Below, piece by piece: positions 19,968-28,098 of a DNA stretch of 64,000 nucleotides. Under the pieces are notes generated by a model. That model did no database searches. It saw nothing but the letters and a program-made list of their open reading frames with translations, and was not told the origin of the DNA. Source of the DNA: Dermabacter sp. p3-SID358 (GTDB lineage Bacteria > Actinomycetota > Actinomycetes > Actinomycetales > Dermabacteraceae); contig NZ_JALXOZ010000005.1 in the NCBI RefSeq assembly GCF_025147465.1, forward strand, positions 57,473-121,472, given 5' to 3'. Position numbers and translations under genes: made by a program. The stretch's first letter is position 1; each line of letters begins with the position of its first letter.

Positions 19968-20819
19968 ATGCGCGCAACTGACCTTCATACCCACTCCGCG
20001 GTTTCCGATGGCACGGAAACACCGACCGCGCTCATCGAACAGGCACGCCTCGCCGGTCTCGATATCGTCGCCCTCACGGACCACGACACCGACCGCGGCA
20101 TCGCCGAAGCACGCGAGGCAGCATCGAGCGCGGGACTCGGGCTCCTTCCTGGAATGGAAGTTTCCGCAAAACACCACGGGCGCAGCATCCACATCCTCGC
20201 TCTCGGGAATACACCCGCGCCGGGTTCTGATTTTGCACTCAAGCTCAACGAAGTTCGCGACTCGCGTGAAAAGCGAGCCCAGCACATCGTTGAACGCCTC
20301 GGCGAAGATTTCCCCATCACGTGGGAGGCCGTGCTCGAGATCGCGAGTGGCCGCGGCGTGAGCGTGGCAAGCGTCGGACGACCCCACATTGCCGATGCCC
20401 TCACACGCGCAGGCGTAGTGACGGGACGCGCCGAAGCCTTTGAGACCATGCTCGCACCCCACTCGCCCTACTACGTGCCCTACCGTGCACTCGAAGCTGC
20501 CGAGGCGATTGCCGGAATCCACGCCTCCGGAGCCCTTGCGGTGGGTGCACACCTCATGACAGTTAAGCGCGGTAAGGGGCTCAGTTCCGACGCCTGCCAA
20601 GAGCTCGTCGAATCCGGACTCGATGGCTTCGAGGTATTCCATCGCGAGCACGGCGAGGCCGAACGCGCGGCGCTTGTGGAAATCGCGCACGAGAGGGGCC
20701 TTATCGTCACGGGTGGAAGCGACTATCACGGGAGCGGCAAACCCAATCGTCTCGGCGAAAACACGACGAGCGAAGAGAGCCTTGAGCGCATTCTCGAGGC
20801 AACGTCGGCAAGGCTGTGA
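19968..20819 (+). CDS. PHP-domain phosphoesterase
   Basis: A 283-residue PHP-fold metal-dependent phosphoesterase. DLHTHSAVSDGTETP and ALTDHDT are the first two metal-binding motifs, EVSAKHHGRSIHILAL follows with Glu and His, and SDYHGSGKP near the C-terminus completes the trinuclear site. Relatives hydrolyse 3',5'-bisphosphonucleotides or trim RNA 5' ends; the substrate here is not determined. A GAGAGGA sequence lies before the ATG at 19968. It is directly followed, with no gap, by the membrane protein gene at 20820. Confidence 0.88.
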   Translation: MRATDLHTHSAVSDGTETPTALIEQARLAGLDIVALTDHDTDRGIAEAREAASSAGLGLLPGMEVSAKHHGRSIHILALGNTPAPGSDFALKLNEVRDSREKRAQHIVERLGEDFPITWEAVLEIASGRGVSVASVGRPHIADALTRAGVVTGRAEAFETMLAPHSPYYVPYRALEAAEAIAGIHASGALAVGAHLMTVKRGKGLSSDACQELVESGLDGFEVFHREHGEAERAALVEIAHERGLIVTGGSDYHGSGKPNRLGENTTSEESLERILEATSARL

Positions 20820-22175
20820 GTGGCGATGGCAGGCTCTCAGCGGGCTCAGCGCACCGATGATGTTCGTGAAATGGTGCGGGTGATCATCGGCAAACCCTCG
20901 GTTTCGGTCCCCACGGTAGCCGTGACTTTTGCGCTTATCGCGCTCGCTCTTGCGGTGACATCGAACGTGTGGATCGGCTGGGGACCGAGTGCCTTTGTTG
21001 CCACACAAAACATCGCGTGCCTCATCGCGAGCGTCGCCGGGGCACTCGTATTTGCCTGGCGGAGCCTTGCCGAGCGAGCAGCGGAAGAGGCGCAAGAAAA
21101 GCGCAACTGGCTCGAGCGGGGAACGGGACGCGTGTCTCGGCCAATCTCGCCAGCCGTCGTGATCGCATCGATCCTGTGGGGTGCGGTTTTTACCTTCGTT
21201 CCGACTCTCGTGGTGTTCGCGCTGAGCTTTGCGTGGTGGGGCGTGGGCGATGCGAGCGCGATCAACGTGCTTTTGTGGTTGCTGTGGGGTATCGGAACGT
21301 GGGCTTTCGTGTCGAGCCTTGCTCTCGGCGGAGCCGTGCTCGCCCTTCTCATTAAGAACACGCTCGCGATCCTTTTCGCGGGGGTCATCGCCTACCTGAT
21401 CGCCTGGTGGACGCTTCTGTTTGGAGCTTCGGCTGCCCTTCCGATCCTCGGCGGTTACGTCGATACGCCGTGGTTTTTCTACGAGCCCACCCTCACGAGC
21501 GCGGCGCTGCGGGCGCTCCTCTGGCTCGGCGTGGGCATCATCGTGCCCGCGATTGGCGAACGCTCACTCACGTGGGCGAGCGGAGGCGTGCTCGTGGCGG
21601 TGCTTGCGCTCGCGGGAGGGATCTCCAACGACGGCCGCGTACAGCCCGTTGAGACTGCGTTTGAAGCGAGCTGCGCGGGGGAGAAGCCCAAGGTGTGCAC
21701 ACCTCATCCCTTCGCGACCTCGCTCACGAGGCTCCAAGCGCAGCTTGCTCCCGGAGTTGAGCTTTTGCCGAGCGACATGATCCCGAGCGTCGTGGGCACG
21801 CATCGATTCGTCGAATCCGATGTGTCGACGGCGACGCTCCTCGTCGATCCGAGCGATCGCGAGGCGCTGCCCTCGAACAGGCCCAGTCTTGTGCAAACCG
21901 CGGCGGCGCTTGGCATGAGCCAGTTCATTTCACCGTGCGGCTCCTTGACCGAGGCGAGCGAAGAGAACCTTGCGGCCTACCTTGCGTTCTTAAACCTTGC
22001 GACCGACGGTGAAATCGACCTCAATCACATCGAATCGGCACCCGCTTCGATCGTGCCTCACACCGAAGCGGTGCGCGCGGCCCTCCCCGAAGCTCGTGAG
22101 AAGGCCGCGCTCGACCCGAGCGAGTTTACGGCGTGGCTCGCGAGTAAACGCGCCGAGATCGCGAACTGCGGTTAA
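20820..22175 (+). CDS. Large polytopic membrane protein with C-terminal cysteine-containing domain
   Basis: A 451-residue protein I do not recognise. About seven hydrophobic segments are visible between residues 25 and 265, then a soluble domain of roughly 185 residues that by the positive-inside rule could lie outside the cell. That domain contains four cysteines (CAGEKPKVC, SPCG and the penultimate C) that could form disulfides. The GTG at 20820 directly abuts the PHP gene stop and has AAGG six nt upstream; an ATG two codons later is possible. No transporter signature, ATPase or protease motif is evident. Coupling to the PHP gene is the only functional hint. Confidence 0.6.
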   Translation: MAMAGSQRAQRTDDVREMVRVIIGKPSVSVPTVAVTFALIALALAVTSNVWIGWGPSAFVATQNIACLIASVAGALVFAWRSLAERAAEEAQEKRNWLERGTGRVSRPISPAVVIASILWGAVFTFVPTLVVFALSFAWWGVGDASAINVLLWLLWGIGTWAFVSSLALGGAVLALLIKNTLAILFAGVIAYLIAWWTLLFGASAALPILGGYVDTPWFFYEPTLTSAALRALLWLGVGIIVPAIGERSLTWASGGVLVAVLALAGGISNDGRVQPVETAFEASCAGEKPKVCTPHPFATSLTRLQAQLAPGVELLPSDMIPSVVGTHRFVESDVSTATLLVDPSDREALPSNRPSLVQTAAALGMSQFISPCGSLTEASEENLAAYLAFLNLATDGEIDLNHIESAPASIVPHTEAVRAALPEAREKAALDPSEFTAWLASKRAEIANCG

Positions 22176-22196
22176 ACGCGAAAGTCGCGTTGCCCT

Positions 22197-23684
22197 CTAG
22201 TCGTTCTTGCGCTCGACGACCTGGCCGTTGATGCGGCGTGTGCGCGAGCGGCGACGGCGTTTGCGCGGCGTCTTTTCGCCCTCGGCCTTCGCGCCGTGCT
22301 CGGCTGTGTCCTTGTTTCCGCGACCGCGGTCACCGCGACGGCTACCGCCGCGCCCGCGACCTTCACCGCGGCTCTTGCGGCGACCGTGAGCGCCACGATG
22401 GCTACGCGGATCAGGGCCGCCGAGATCTTCGATCTCTTCGGCATCGAGGCCGGCACGCGTGCGCTTTTCCTTTGGGAGCGTGCCCTTCGCGCCCTCGGGG
22501 ATGTTGAGGTCACTGAAAAGATGAGGCGAGGTGGAGTAGGTTTCGCGCGCCTCGGTCGATTCGAGGCCTAGCTGGCGTGCAATGAGCGCCCAGCGGGCGA
22601 GATCCTCCCAGTCGACGAACGTCACGGCCGTACCGCGCTTGCCAGCGCGGCCGGTGCGACCGGTGCGGTGCAGGAAGGTCTTGTCGTCTTCAGGAGCGGT
22701 GTAGTTGATGACGTGGGTGACGTCGTCAACGTCGATTCCGCGCGCTGCGACGTCGGTCGCGATGAGGACATCGACCTTGCCCGTGCGAAAAGCGCGCAGC
22801 GCCTGCTCGCGCGCGCCCTGGCCGAGATCACCGTGCAGGGGAGCGGCGGCAAAACCACGTGCTTCGAGATCGTGTGCCGTGCGGTCGGCTTCGCGCTTCG
22901 TGCGCGTGAACACGATCGTGAGCCCGCGGCCCTCGGCCTGGAGGATGCGCGCGAGAACCTCGATTTTGTCGAGCTGATGCGCCCGGTACACGACCTGCGT
23001 GATGTCGGCTTTCGTGCGGGCCGTATCGCCTGGATCGTGGGCGCGGATATGCGTGGGATGCGTCATGAAACGACGCGCGAGCGCCATGATCTGCGCGGGC
23101 ATCGTGGCCGAAAAGAGCATGGTCTGGCGCTTTGCGGGGACTGCCTTGAGGATCTTCTCAACGTCCTCAAGGAAGCCAAGATCGAGCATTTCATCAGCTT
23201 CGTCGAGCACCGCGACCTTCACGTGCGAGAGATCGAGATACTTCTGACGCATGAGGTCGATCAGGCGGCCGGGAGTGCCCACGACAATGTCAACGCCCTT
23301 ATTGAGCGCCTCGATCTGCGGCTCGTACGAGCGACCTCCGTAGACGGTGAGTACGCGCGCTCCTCCGCGCTTACCTGCGGTCTGAAGGTCGCTGCTCACC
23401 TGTACGGCGAGCTCGCGAGTCGGGACGACAATGAGGGCCTGCGCCTTGCCAAAGGCCGAGTCGGTCTCGGGGATGTCGCGCTTCACCGATTCGAGGGCGG
23501 GGATACCGAAGCCAAGGGTTTTACCCGTGCCGGTCTTCGCTTGGCCGATGATGTCCCTGCCCTTGAGGGCAATCGGAAGGGTCATGGCCTGGATTGGGAA
23601 GGGGGTCGTAATGCCGTTGTCGGCGAGTGAGGAGACGATGTCCTCACTCACGCCGAAGTCGGCGAAAGTCTGGTTGTCAGTCAC
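22197..23684 (-). CDS. DEAD-box RNA helicase
   Basis: A 495-residue ATP-dependent RNA helicase. Motifs in order: Q motif (FPIQAMTLPIAL), motif I AKTGTGKT, PTRELAVQ, TPGRLIDL, DEAD (VLDEADEMLD), SAT (FSATMP), and in domain 2 RGIDVDDVTHVINY and HRTGRTGRAG. The C-terminal 110 residues are rich in Arg, Gly and Lys (an RNA-binding tail). It is related to RhlE/DeaD/CshA and probably unwinds structured mRNA or rRNA. Start appears to be GTG. It lies 19 bp downstream of the DUF3107 gene, as with rhlE near Rv3208A in M. tuberculosis. Confidence 0.93.
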   Translation of the reverse strand: MTDNQTFADFGVSEDIVSSLADNGITTPFPIQAMTLPIALKGRDIIGQAKTGTGKTLGFGIPALESVKRDIPETDSAFGKAQALIVVPTRELAVQVSSDLQTAGKRGGARVLTVYGGRSYEPQIEALNKGVDIVVGTPGRLIDLMRQKYLDLSHVKVAVLDEADEMLDLGFLEDVEKILKAVPAKRQTMLFSATMPAQIMALARRFMTHPTHIRAHDPGDTARTKADITQVVYRAHQLDKIEVLARILQAEGRGLTIVFTRTKREADRTAHDLEARGFAAAPLHGDLGQGAREQALRAFRTGKVDVLIATDVAARGIDVDDVTHVINYTAPEDDKTFLHRTGRTGRAGKRGTAVTFVDWEDLARWALIARQLGLESTEARETYSTSPHLFSDLNIPEGAKGTLPKEKRTRAGLDAEEIEDLGGPDPRSHRGAHGRRKSRGEGRGRGGSRRGDRGRGNKDTAEHGAKAEGEKTPRKRRRRSRTRRINGQVVERKND

Positions 23685-23703
23685 GTTGCGGTTCTACTTT
23701 CCT

Positions 23704-23925
23704 TCAGCCCAGGAAACCGACGCGGCGCGGCTCTTCGGTCGAATACTCGACGTAGTTGATGCGCTCGCCTGGCACGAGAACCGTGCGCCCCTTGGTGTCC
23801 TTGACCGTGAGGAGTGAGCTCTCAGCGATGGCCTTCTCCACGAGTGCGGAGAGATCCTCGGCGCTCATGTCGGTTTCGAGCGAAAGCTCGCGAGACGAAT
23901 GCGTAACGCCAATGCGAATTTCCAT
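23704..23925 (-). CDS. DUF3107 small conserved protein
   Basis: A 73-residue protein, MEIRIGVTHSSRELSLETD at the start and YVEYSTEEPRRVGFLG at the end, matching the actinobacterial DUF3107 family (Rv3208A/TB9.4 type). Function unknown. AAGGAC lies 8 nt before the ATG at 23925, which excludes the longer frame. It probably shares a transcript with the helicase gene behind it. Confidence 0.88.
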   Translation of the reverse strand: MEIRIGVTHSSRELSLETDMSAEDLSALVEKAIAESSLLTVKDTKGRTVLVPGERINYVEYSTEEPRRVGFLG

Positions 23926-24122
23926 GGGATGTCCTTTTCTCATGTGCGCACTGGGCGCACGGTTTGCGAGCCGCACACGCCGCACGAGCCTCGGCGATAA
24001 CGATGCGAGGATCGGGGGTACGGCAAAAGGTCAGAGGCGCTCGGCAGCCTGTTCGCGCCGCGCGCACGCGTTCAAGTGTATCGGCCACGACCGAAAAATC
24101 GTGGAGCGTTCGCTTAGAGCGC

Positions 24123-24734
24123 CTACTCGGGGTTCTTCGTGAGTTCCTCATCGCGCGGCTCGAATGCGCGGATCCCACCCGTGAGCAGATTTGCGAGAGA
24201 AGCGAGCATGAGCTCACGGCGCTCATTCGAGGCGCCGTCGGCTTCGCGCGCAATGGCTTGCACCGAAGTGACGAATGTGCGCCCGACGACGACGGCCTCT
24301 TCGGGAGAAAGGTCGCGAGCACGGGCGAGGAGTGCACCGACCGATTCGGCTGCCCGTGAGGTTGCACGGGTGACTTCTTCCTGGACGCGTTCGGTCACAT
24401 ACTCGCTTCCGAAAAAGAGCTTGAGCATGCTCGAGCGTGTGTCGAAAACTTCGAAGAACACCTCGATGCCCTCCCGCACGCGGTCCTTGGTCGAGGCGCC
24501 CTCGAAGGCGAAATCATCGATGCGCTCGCGAAGAACCTCGCCGATCCGCTCAATCACCGCGATGTAGAGATCTTCTTTCGAGTCGAAGTGCTGGTAGAGC
24601 ACGGGCTTCGTAACCCCGGCGGCCTCGGCGATATCGTCCATCGACGTGGGGTGGTAACCGCGCTCACCGAACCTGGAGGTGGCAACGTCGAGAAGCTGGG
24701 CGCGGCGTTCTGCTCGGGGGAGTCGGCGGCGCAT
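24123..24734 (-). CDS. TetR-family transcriptional regulator
   Basis: A 203-residue regulator. The N-terminal helix-turn-helix domain spans about residues 8-55 (RFGERGYHPTSMDDIAEAAGVTKPVLYQHFDSKEDLY, split here by family landmarks at the second helix and the YxHF motif). The C-terminal ligand domain is of the Rv3208 type. AGGAG precedes the ATG. A 7-5-7 palindrome 24 bp upstream is a candidate autoregulatory site. The neighbourhood TetR-DUF3107-helicase matches Rv3208-Rv3208A-rhlE. Ligand and targets unknown. Confidence 0.9.
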   Translation of the reverse strand: MRRRLPRAERRAQLLDVATSRFGERGYHPTSMDDIAEAAGVTKPVLYQHFDSKEDLYIAVIERIGEVLRERIDDFAFEGASTKDRVREGIEVFFEVFDTRSSMLKLFFGSEYVTERVQEEVTRATSRAAESVGALLARARDLSPEEAVVVGRTFVTSVQAIAREADGASNERRELMLASLANLLTGGIRAFEPRDEELTKNPE

Positions 24735-24757
24735 GTGATCTCCTGGTACTTCGGAAA

Positions 24758-24776
24758 TGCGTTGGCGGTCAACGCA
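24758..24776. promoter_or_regulatory. Palindrome, probable TetR operator
   Basis: TGCGTTG-GCGGT-CAACGCA is a perfect 7-bp inverted repeat with a 5-nt centre in the 139-bp divergent region between tetR and adnA. Size and position fit a TetR dimer site controlling its own gene and perhaps adnA. Confidence 0.5.
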
Positions 24777-24873
24777 AGGAATTCCTATCAGGGTAGTTTA
24801 AATGTCCTACGCCCGTGTTGGTATTTATTTTCCACGAATGCGCGGCTAAACGAGAAACGTCGAGGGGAACAGG

Positions 24874-27800
24874 ATGCAGGAAAAGCCCGTGGGCTTGCGG
24901 CTCTCGCCTTTTTCTGCCCCCGCGAAACTTGCGGATTTCTCGCGAGTTCGCCCGGGCGTGGCGCAAGCCCGTGCGCTCGAACTTCTGGGGCGGGGAATTC
25001 CGACGTTTGCCTACGGCCCGCCGAGAAGCGGGAAGTCCTCCCTGTGTGCCCACGCCTCGTGGGAAGCGATGCGCTCGGGCGCCGAGCCCCGTTCCGTCGT
25101 TCTTCTTGCTCCTACAAGGGAACGCGCCGCACTTCTTCGTGACGAACTTTCGCGGCGGGCGATGGCGGCCCACGGTTCCGGCGCCGAGGGACGGCTCGAA
25201 CTCCCCACGGTCATGACGCCGCTCGCATACGCTTTCGCGCTCGTGAGCGAGGAGGCGGCCAGCAATGGGCTCGCGCAGCCTTCCCTCGTTACGGGCGCCG
25301 ATCAGGACGCGCTCCTTGAGAACCTTCTTTCGGAGGTTCCCGCGGGTTGGCCGGAATCGATCGATCCCGCCGCTATTTCTCTCGCAGGTTTTCGCGCGGA
25401 ACTTCGCGACCTCGTGAGCCGCTGTACCGAGCGAGGTCTCACCCCGGAGAATCTCGCCGCGCTCGGCGTTGAGCACGGGCGCAAAGAGTGGCAGGCAGCG
25501 GCAGGGATTTTCGAATCGTATCTCGACTCGCTCGCGCTCGAGAGCTCCATGTCGATCGATGCGGGCGCGCGGTTTGATGCGGGCGTACTCGTGGATCGCG
25601 CGTGCGCAGTGGTGGAGACGGGAGAAGAGATCGAGCTTCTCGCTGTCGACGATGCACAAGATTTCACCGCGAGTGGCGTGCGGATTGTCGAGGCGCTCGC
25701 GGCGCGTGCCTCTCGCGTACTCGTGGCTTCGAGTCCTGATATGACGGTCGAGGGCTTCCGAGGCGGCATGGCCGATGCTGCTTCACGCGTCGCCCGATCA
25801 TCCGCGCTCGCCCGCCGTGAAAGCGCAACGCTCACGCTCGAGCGCAGCTTTCGCCAGGAACCCGCCCTCACGCGTATCGCTGCTTTGCTCGCCTCGCGTT
25901 TGCCGCTCGAAGGAGCACCGAGTGCCCTGCGGAAAATGGAAATCGGGGAAGGCCAAACTGAGACCTTTGCTCTTGCACTCGCGGCGAACGAGGAAGCCGA
26001 GGCGCGCGACATCGCGACGGCGATCAGGCTTTTGGGGGCCGTGCATGAGGTACCGCGCGACGATATTGCCGTTGTGTGCCGCTCCGCCTCGACGGCACGC
26101 GCACTCGCGGAGCGTCTCACGCGCGTGGGAATCGAGGCCGCGGCGCCCTTGCGCGCCACGGCGCTGCGCGACGAGCCCGTCATCCGCGATCTCTTCACCA
26201 TCCTCGCGTGGGGGCTCGGAATCGAGCAGCTCCGAACCGAACGTCTCGTGGAGATTCTTCGCGGACCCTGGGGCGGGATCGACGACGGCATGCTGCGTGA
26301 ACTGCGGCGCTGGGCGCTCGCGCACGGTACGGGCACGTCCGGCGATCGAGCGATCCTCGACATCATCGACAACTCCGATGTGCCGTTGCCGGGTGCGACC
26401 GACGAGAATGGCGGTGCCACGAGGGGGAGGGATCGCTACCTTCGAGCATTGACGTCCCCACTTCGGCGGCTGCGCCGAATGCGCGAGGCCATCGATGCAG
26501 CTCGCGAAACCGGGATCCTTCCCCTCCTGTGGGCCGCGTGGGAAGCCTCGCATCTCGCTAAGCGCTGGCAGGGCGAGGCGATCGCTCCGGCGTCAAGCGT
26601 TCAAGCCCGCTCACGCGCGAAACTCGCGAACGCGCGTCTCGATGCTCTCGGGGCGCTTTTCACGGCTGCCGACCGCTACGAAGAACGCCGCGGCGGCGAC
26701 GACATCGTCGTATTCATGGCCCACATCGAGTCCCAGGCCGTGCCCGAGGATTCGCTCAGCGCACGCGGGAGGGTGAGCGGTGTCGTTCGTGTGCTTACCC
26801 CCGCGGCTGCGGCGGGGGAGAGCTTCGACACCGTGATCCTCGCGTGCCTCAACGAGGGAGTCTGGCCGAACCTCCGCCTTCGCTCGGGACTCCTCGGAGC
26901 CGCCGATCTCGCACTCCACCTTGATCACCCGGGCCTCGCAACGAGTCGCGCGGAGCTTCGCGCGATCCGGCGCAGCATGAACCTCAACGACGAGATCCGC
27001 CTCGCAGTCGCAGCGCTCTCACGGGCACGGAGCCGAGTGCTCGTGACGGCTGTCGACAATGACGAGAGCGCTCCCTCGGGCCTTTTCCGGGTTCTCGAAA
27101 ACGCCGCGCATATCGGAGGTGTGCCGAGCGGATGGGTGGCGTCGGCCCTCGAGAGCGCGAGTCCCGGGCCCTTTCCCGAAGCCCGCCAGCTTGTTGCCGC
27201 ACTCGCGCGGGAATTTCCTTCCGAACCGAACGGGCCGAACGAACAGGCGAAGCGGTCCCACGTCGCCGAGCTCCTCACGGCCCTCGAGCGCGAAGGTGTC
27301 GAGTGCGCAAGCCCCGAAACCTGGTACTACCAGGAGCTCACGCGCACCGATCCCGCATTGCCCGCTGACGGCACTCTCGCCCTTTCTCCGTCGAGCCTCG
27401 CGACCGCTTCGCAGTGTTCGCGCGCGTTTCTCCTCGAGAGTGCGGGCGCCCGCACCTCCGTCGGTCCAGCCCAGGAGGTTGGAACTTTGATTCACGCGCT
27501 CGCCGAGGCCCATCCGAAAACGGGAGCGGCCGAGCTCGTCGCCGCATTCGAGAAGTCTTACCCCGCGGGCAAAGTTGATGAGCAGAACTGGCGCACTCGG
27601 GCCGAACGCGCGCGCATCATCCGCATGCTCGAGAAGCTCGGCGCGTATCAAAGCGCGCATCCGGACGTCGCGGCGGTCGAGAAGCGCTTCGCGGTCGCGC
27701 TCGGCGAGAGTGTGGAGATTCGCGGGTCGATCGACCGCATCGAACGTGAGGCGGGCGGGCTTCGAGTCGTGGACTACAAGACGGGGAAAACCGCGAAGTC

Positions 27801-28098
27801 GAAAACGGATGCCGAGCGCGACCCGCAACTTGCCGCCTACCAGTACGCGCTTCGGCACACGGAGAGCGAAGAGAGCGTCAATGGGGCGAGCCTCGTCTAC
27901 CTCGGCACGGACGCGAAGTCGAGCGCGGTGCGCCACCAGCCTGCGCTAGGCGAGGGGGATGAGCCCGAGTGGTTCGACAACCTCGTGCGGGATATCGATG
28001 CGCGCTTGCGCTCCGCGCGAGTTCACCTCGTGCGCAACCCCCACTGCACGGTGTGTCCCGTAAAGCGTTCATGCCCGCTCTTCCGGGAGGAGATGTGA
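24874..28098 (+). CDS. adnA: AdnA-type subunit of the double-strand-break helicase-nuclease
   Basis: A 1,074-residue UvrD-like helicase fused to a RecB-type nuclease. Walker A GPPRSGKSS is at about residues 48-56; the Walker B is LLAVDDAQDF, so Asp replaces the usual Glu of DEFQD and this motor may be weakened. The nuclease carries GSIDRIE, VVDYKTGK and QLAAYQYAL. Four cysteines, one in SQCSRAF and three in CTVCPVKRSC, form the expected 4Fe-4S clamp. Known role: AdnAB resects double-strand breaks in mycobacteria. The stop overlaps the adnB start, so the subunits are translationally coupled. Confidence 0.87.
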   Translation: MQEKPVGLRLSPFSAPAKLADFSRVRPGVAQARALELLGRGIPTFAYGPPRSGKSSLCAHASWEAMRSGAEPRSVVLLAPTRERAALLRDELSRRAMAAHGSGAEGRLELPTVMTPLAYAFALVSEEAASNGLAQPSLVTGADQDALLENLLSEVPAGWPESIDPAAISLAGFRAELRDLVSRCTERGLTPENLAALGVEHGRKEWQAAAGIFESYLDSLALESSMSIDAGARFDAGVLVDRACAVVETGEEIELLAVDDAQDFTASGVRIVEALAARASRVLVASSPDMTVEGFRGGMADAASRVARSSALARRESATLTLERSFRQEPALTRIAALLASRLPLEGAPSALRKMEIGEGQTETFALALAANEEAEARDIATAIRLLGAVHEVPRDDIAVVCRSASTARALAERLTRVGIEAAAPLRATALRDEPVIRDLFTILAWGLGIEQLRTERLVEILRGPWGGIDDGMLRELRRWALAHGTGTSGDRAILDIIDNSDVPLPGATDENGGATRGRDRYLRALTSPLRRLRRMREAIDAARETGILPLLWAAWEASHLAKRWQGEAIAPASSVQARSRAKLANARLDALGALFTAADRYEERRGGDDIVVFMAHIESQAVPEDSLSARGRVSGVVRVLTPAAAAGESFDTVILACLNEGVWPNLRLRSGLLGAADLALHLDHPGLATSRAELRAIRRSMNLNDEIRLAVAALSRARSRVLVTAVDNDESAPSGLFRVLENAAHIGGVPSGWVASALESASPGPFPEARQLVAALAREFPSEPNGPNEQAKRSHVAELLTALEREGVECASPETWYYQELTRTDPALPADGTLALSPSSLATASQCSRAFLLESAGARTSVGPAQEVGTLIHALAEAHPKTGAAELVAAFEKSYPAGKVDEQNWRTRAERARIIRMLEKLGAYQSAHPDVAAVEKRFAVALGESVEIRGSIDRIEREAGGLRVVDYKTGKTAKSKTDAERDPQLAAYQYALRHTESEESVNGASLVYLGTDAKSSAVRHQPALGEGDEPEWFDNLVRDIDARLRSARVHLVRNPHCTVCPVKRSCPLFREEM

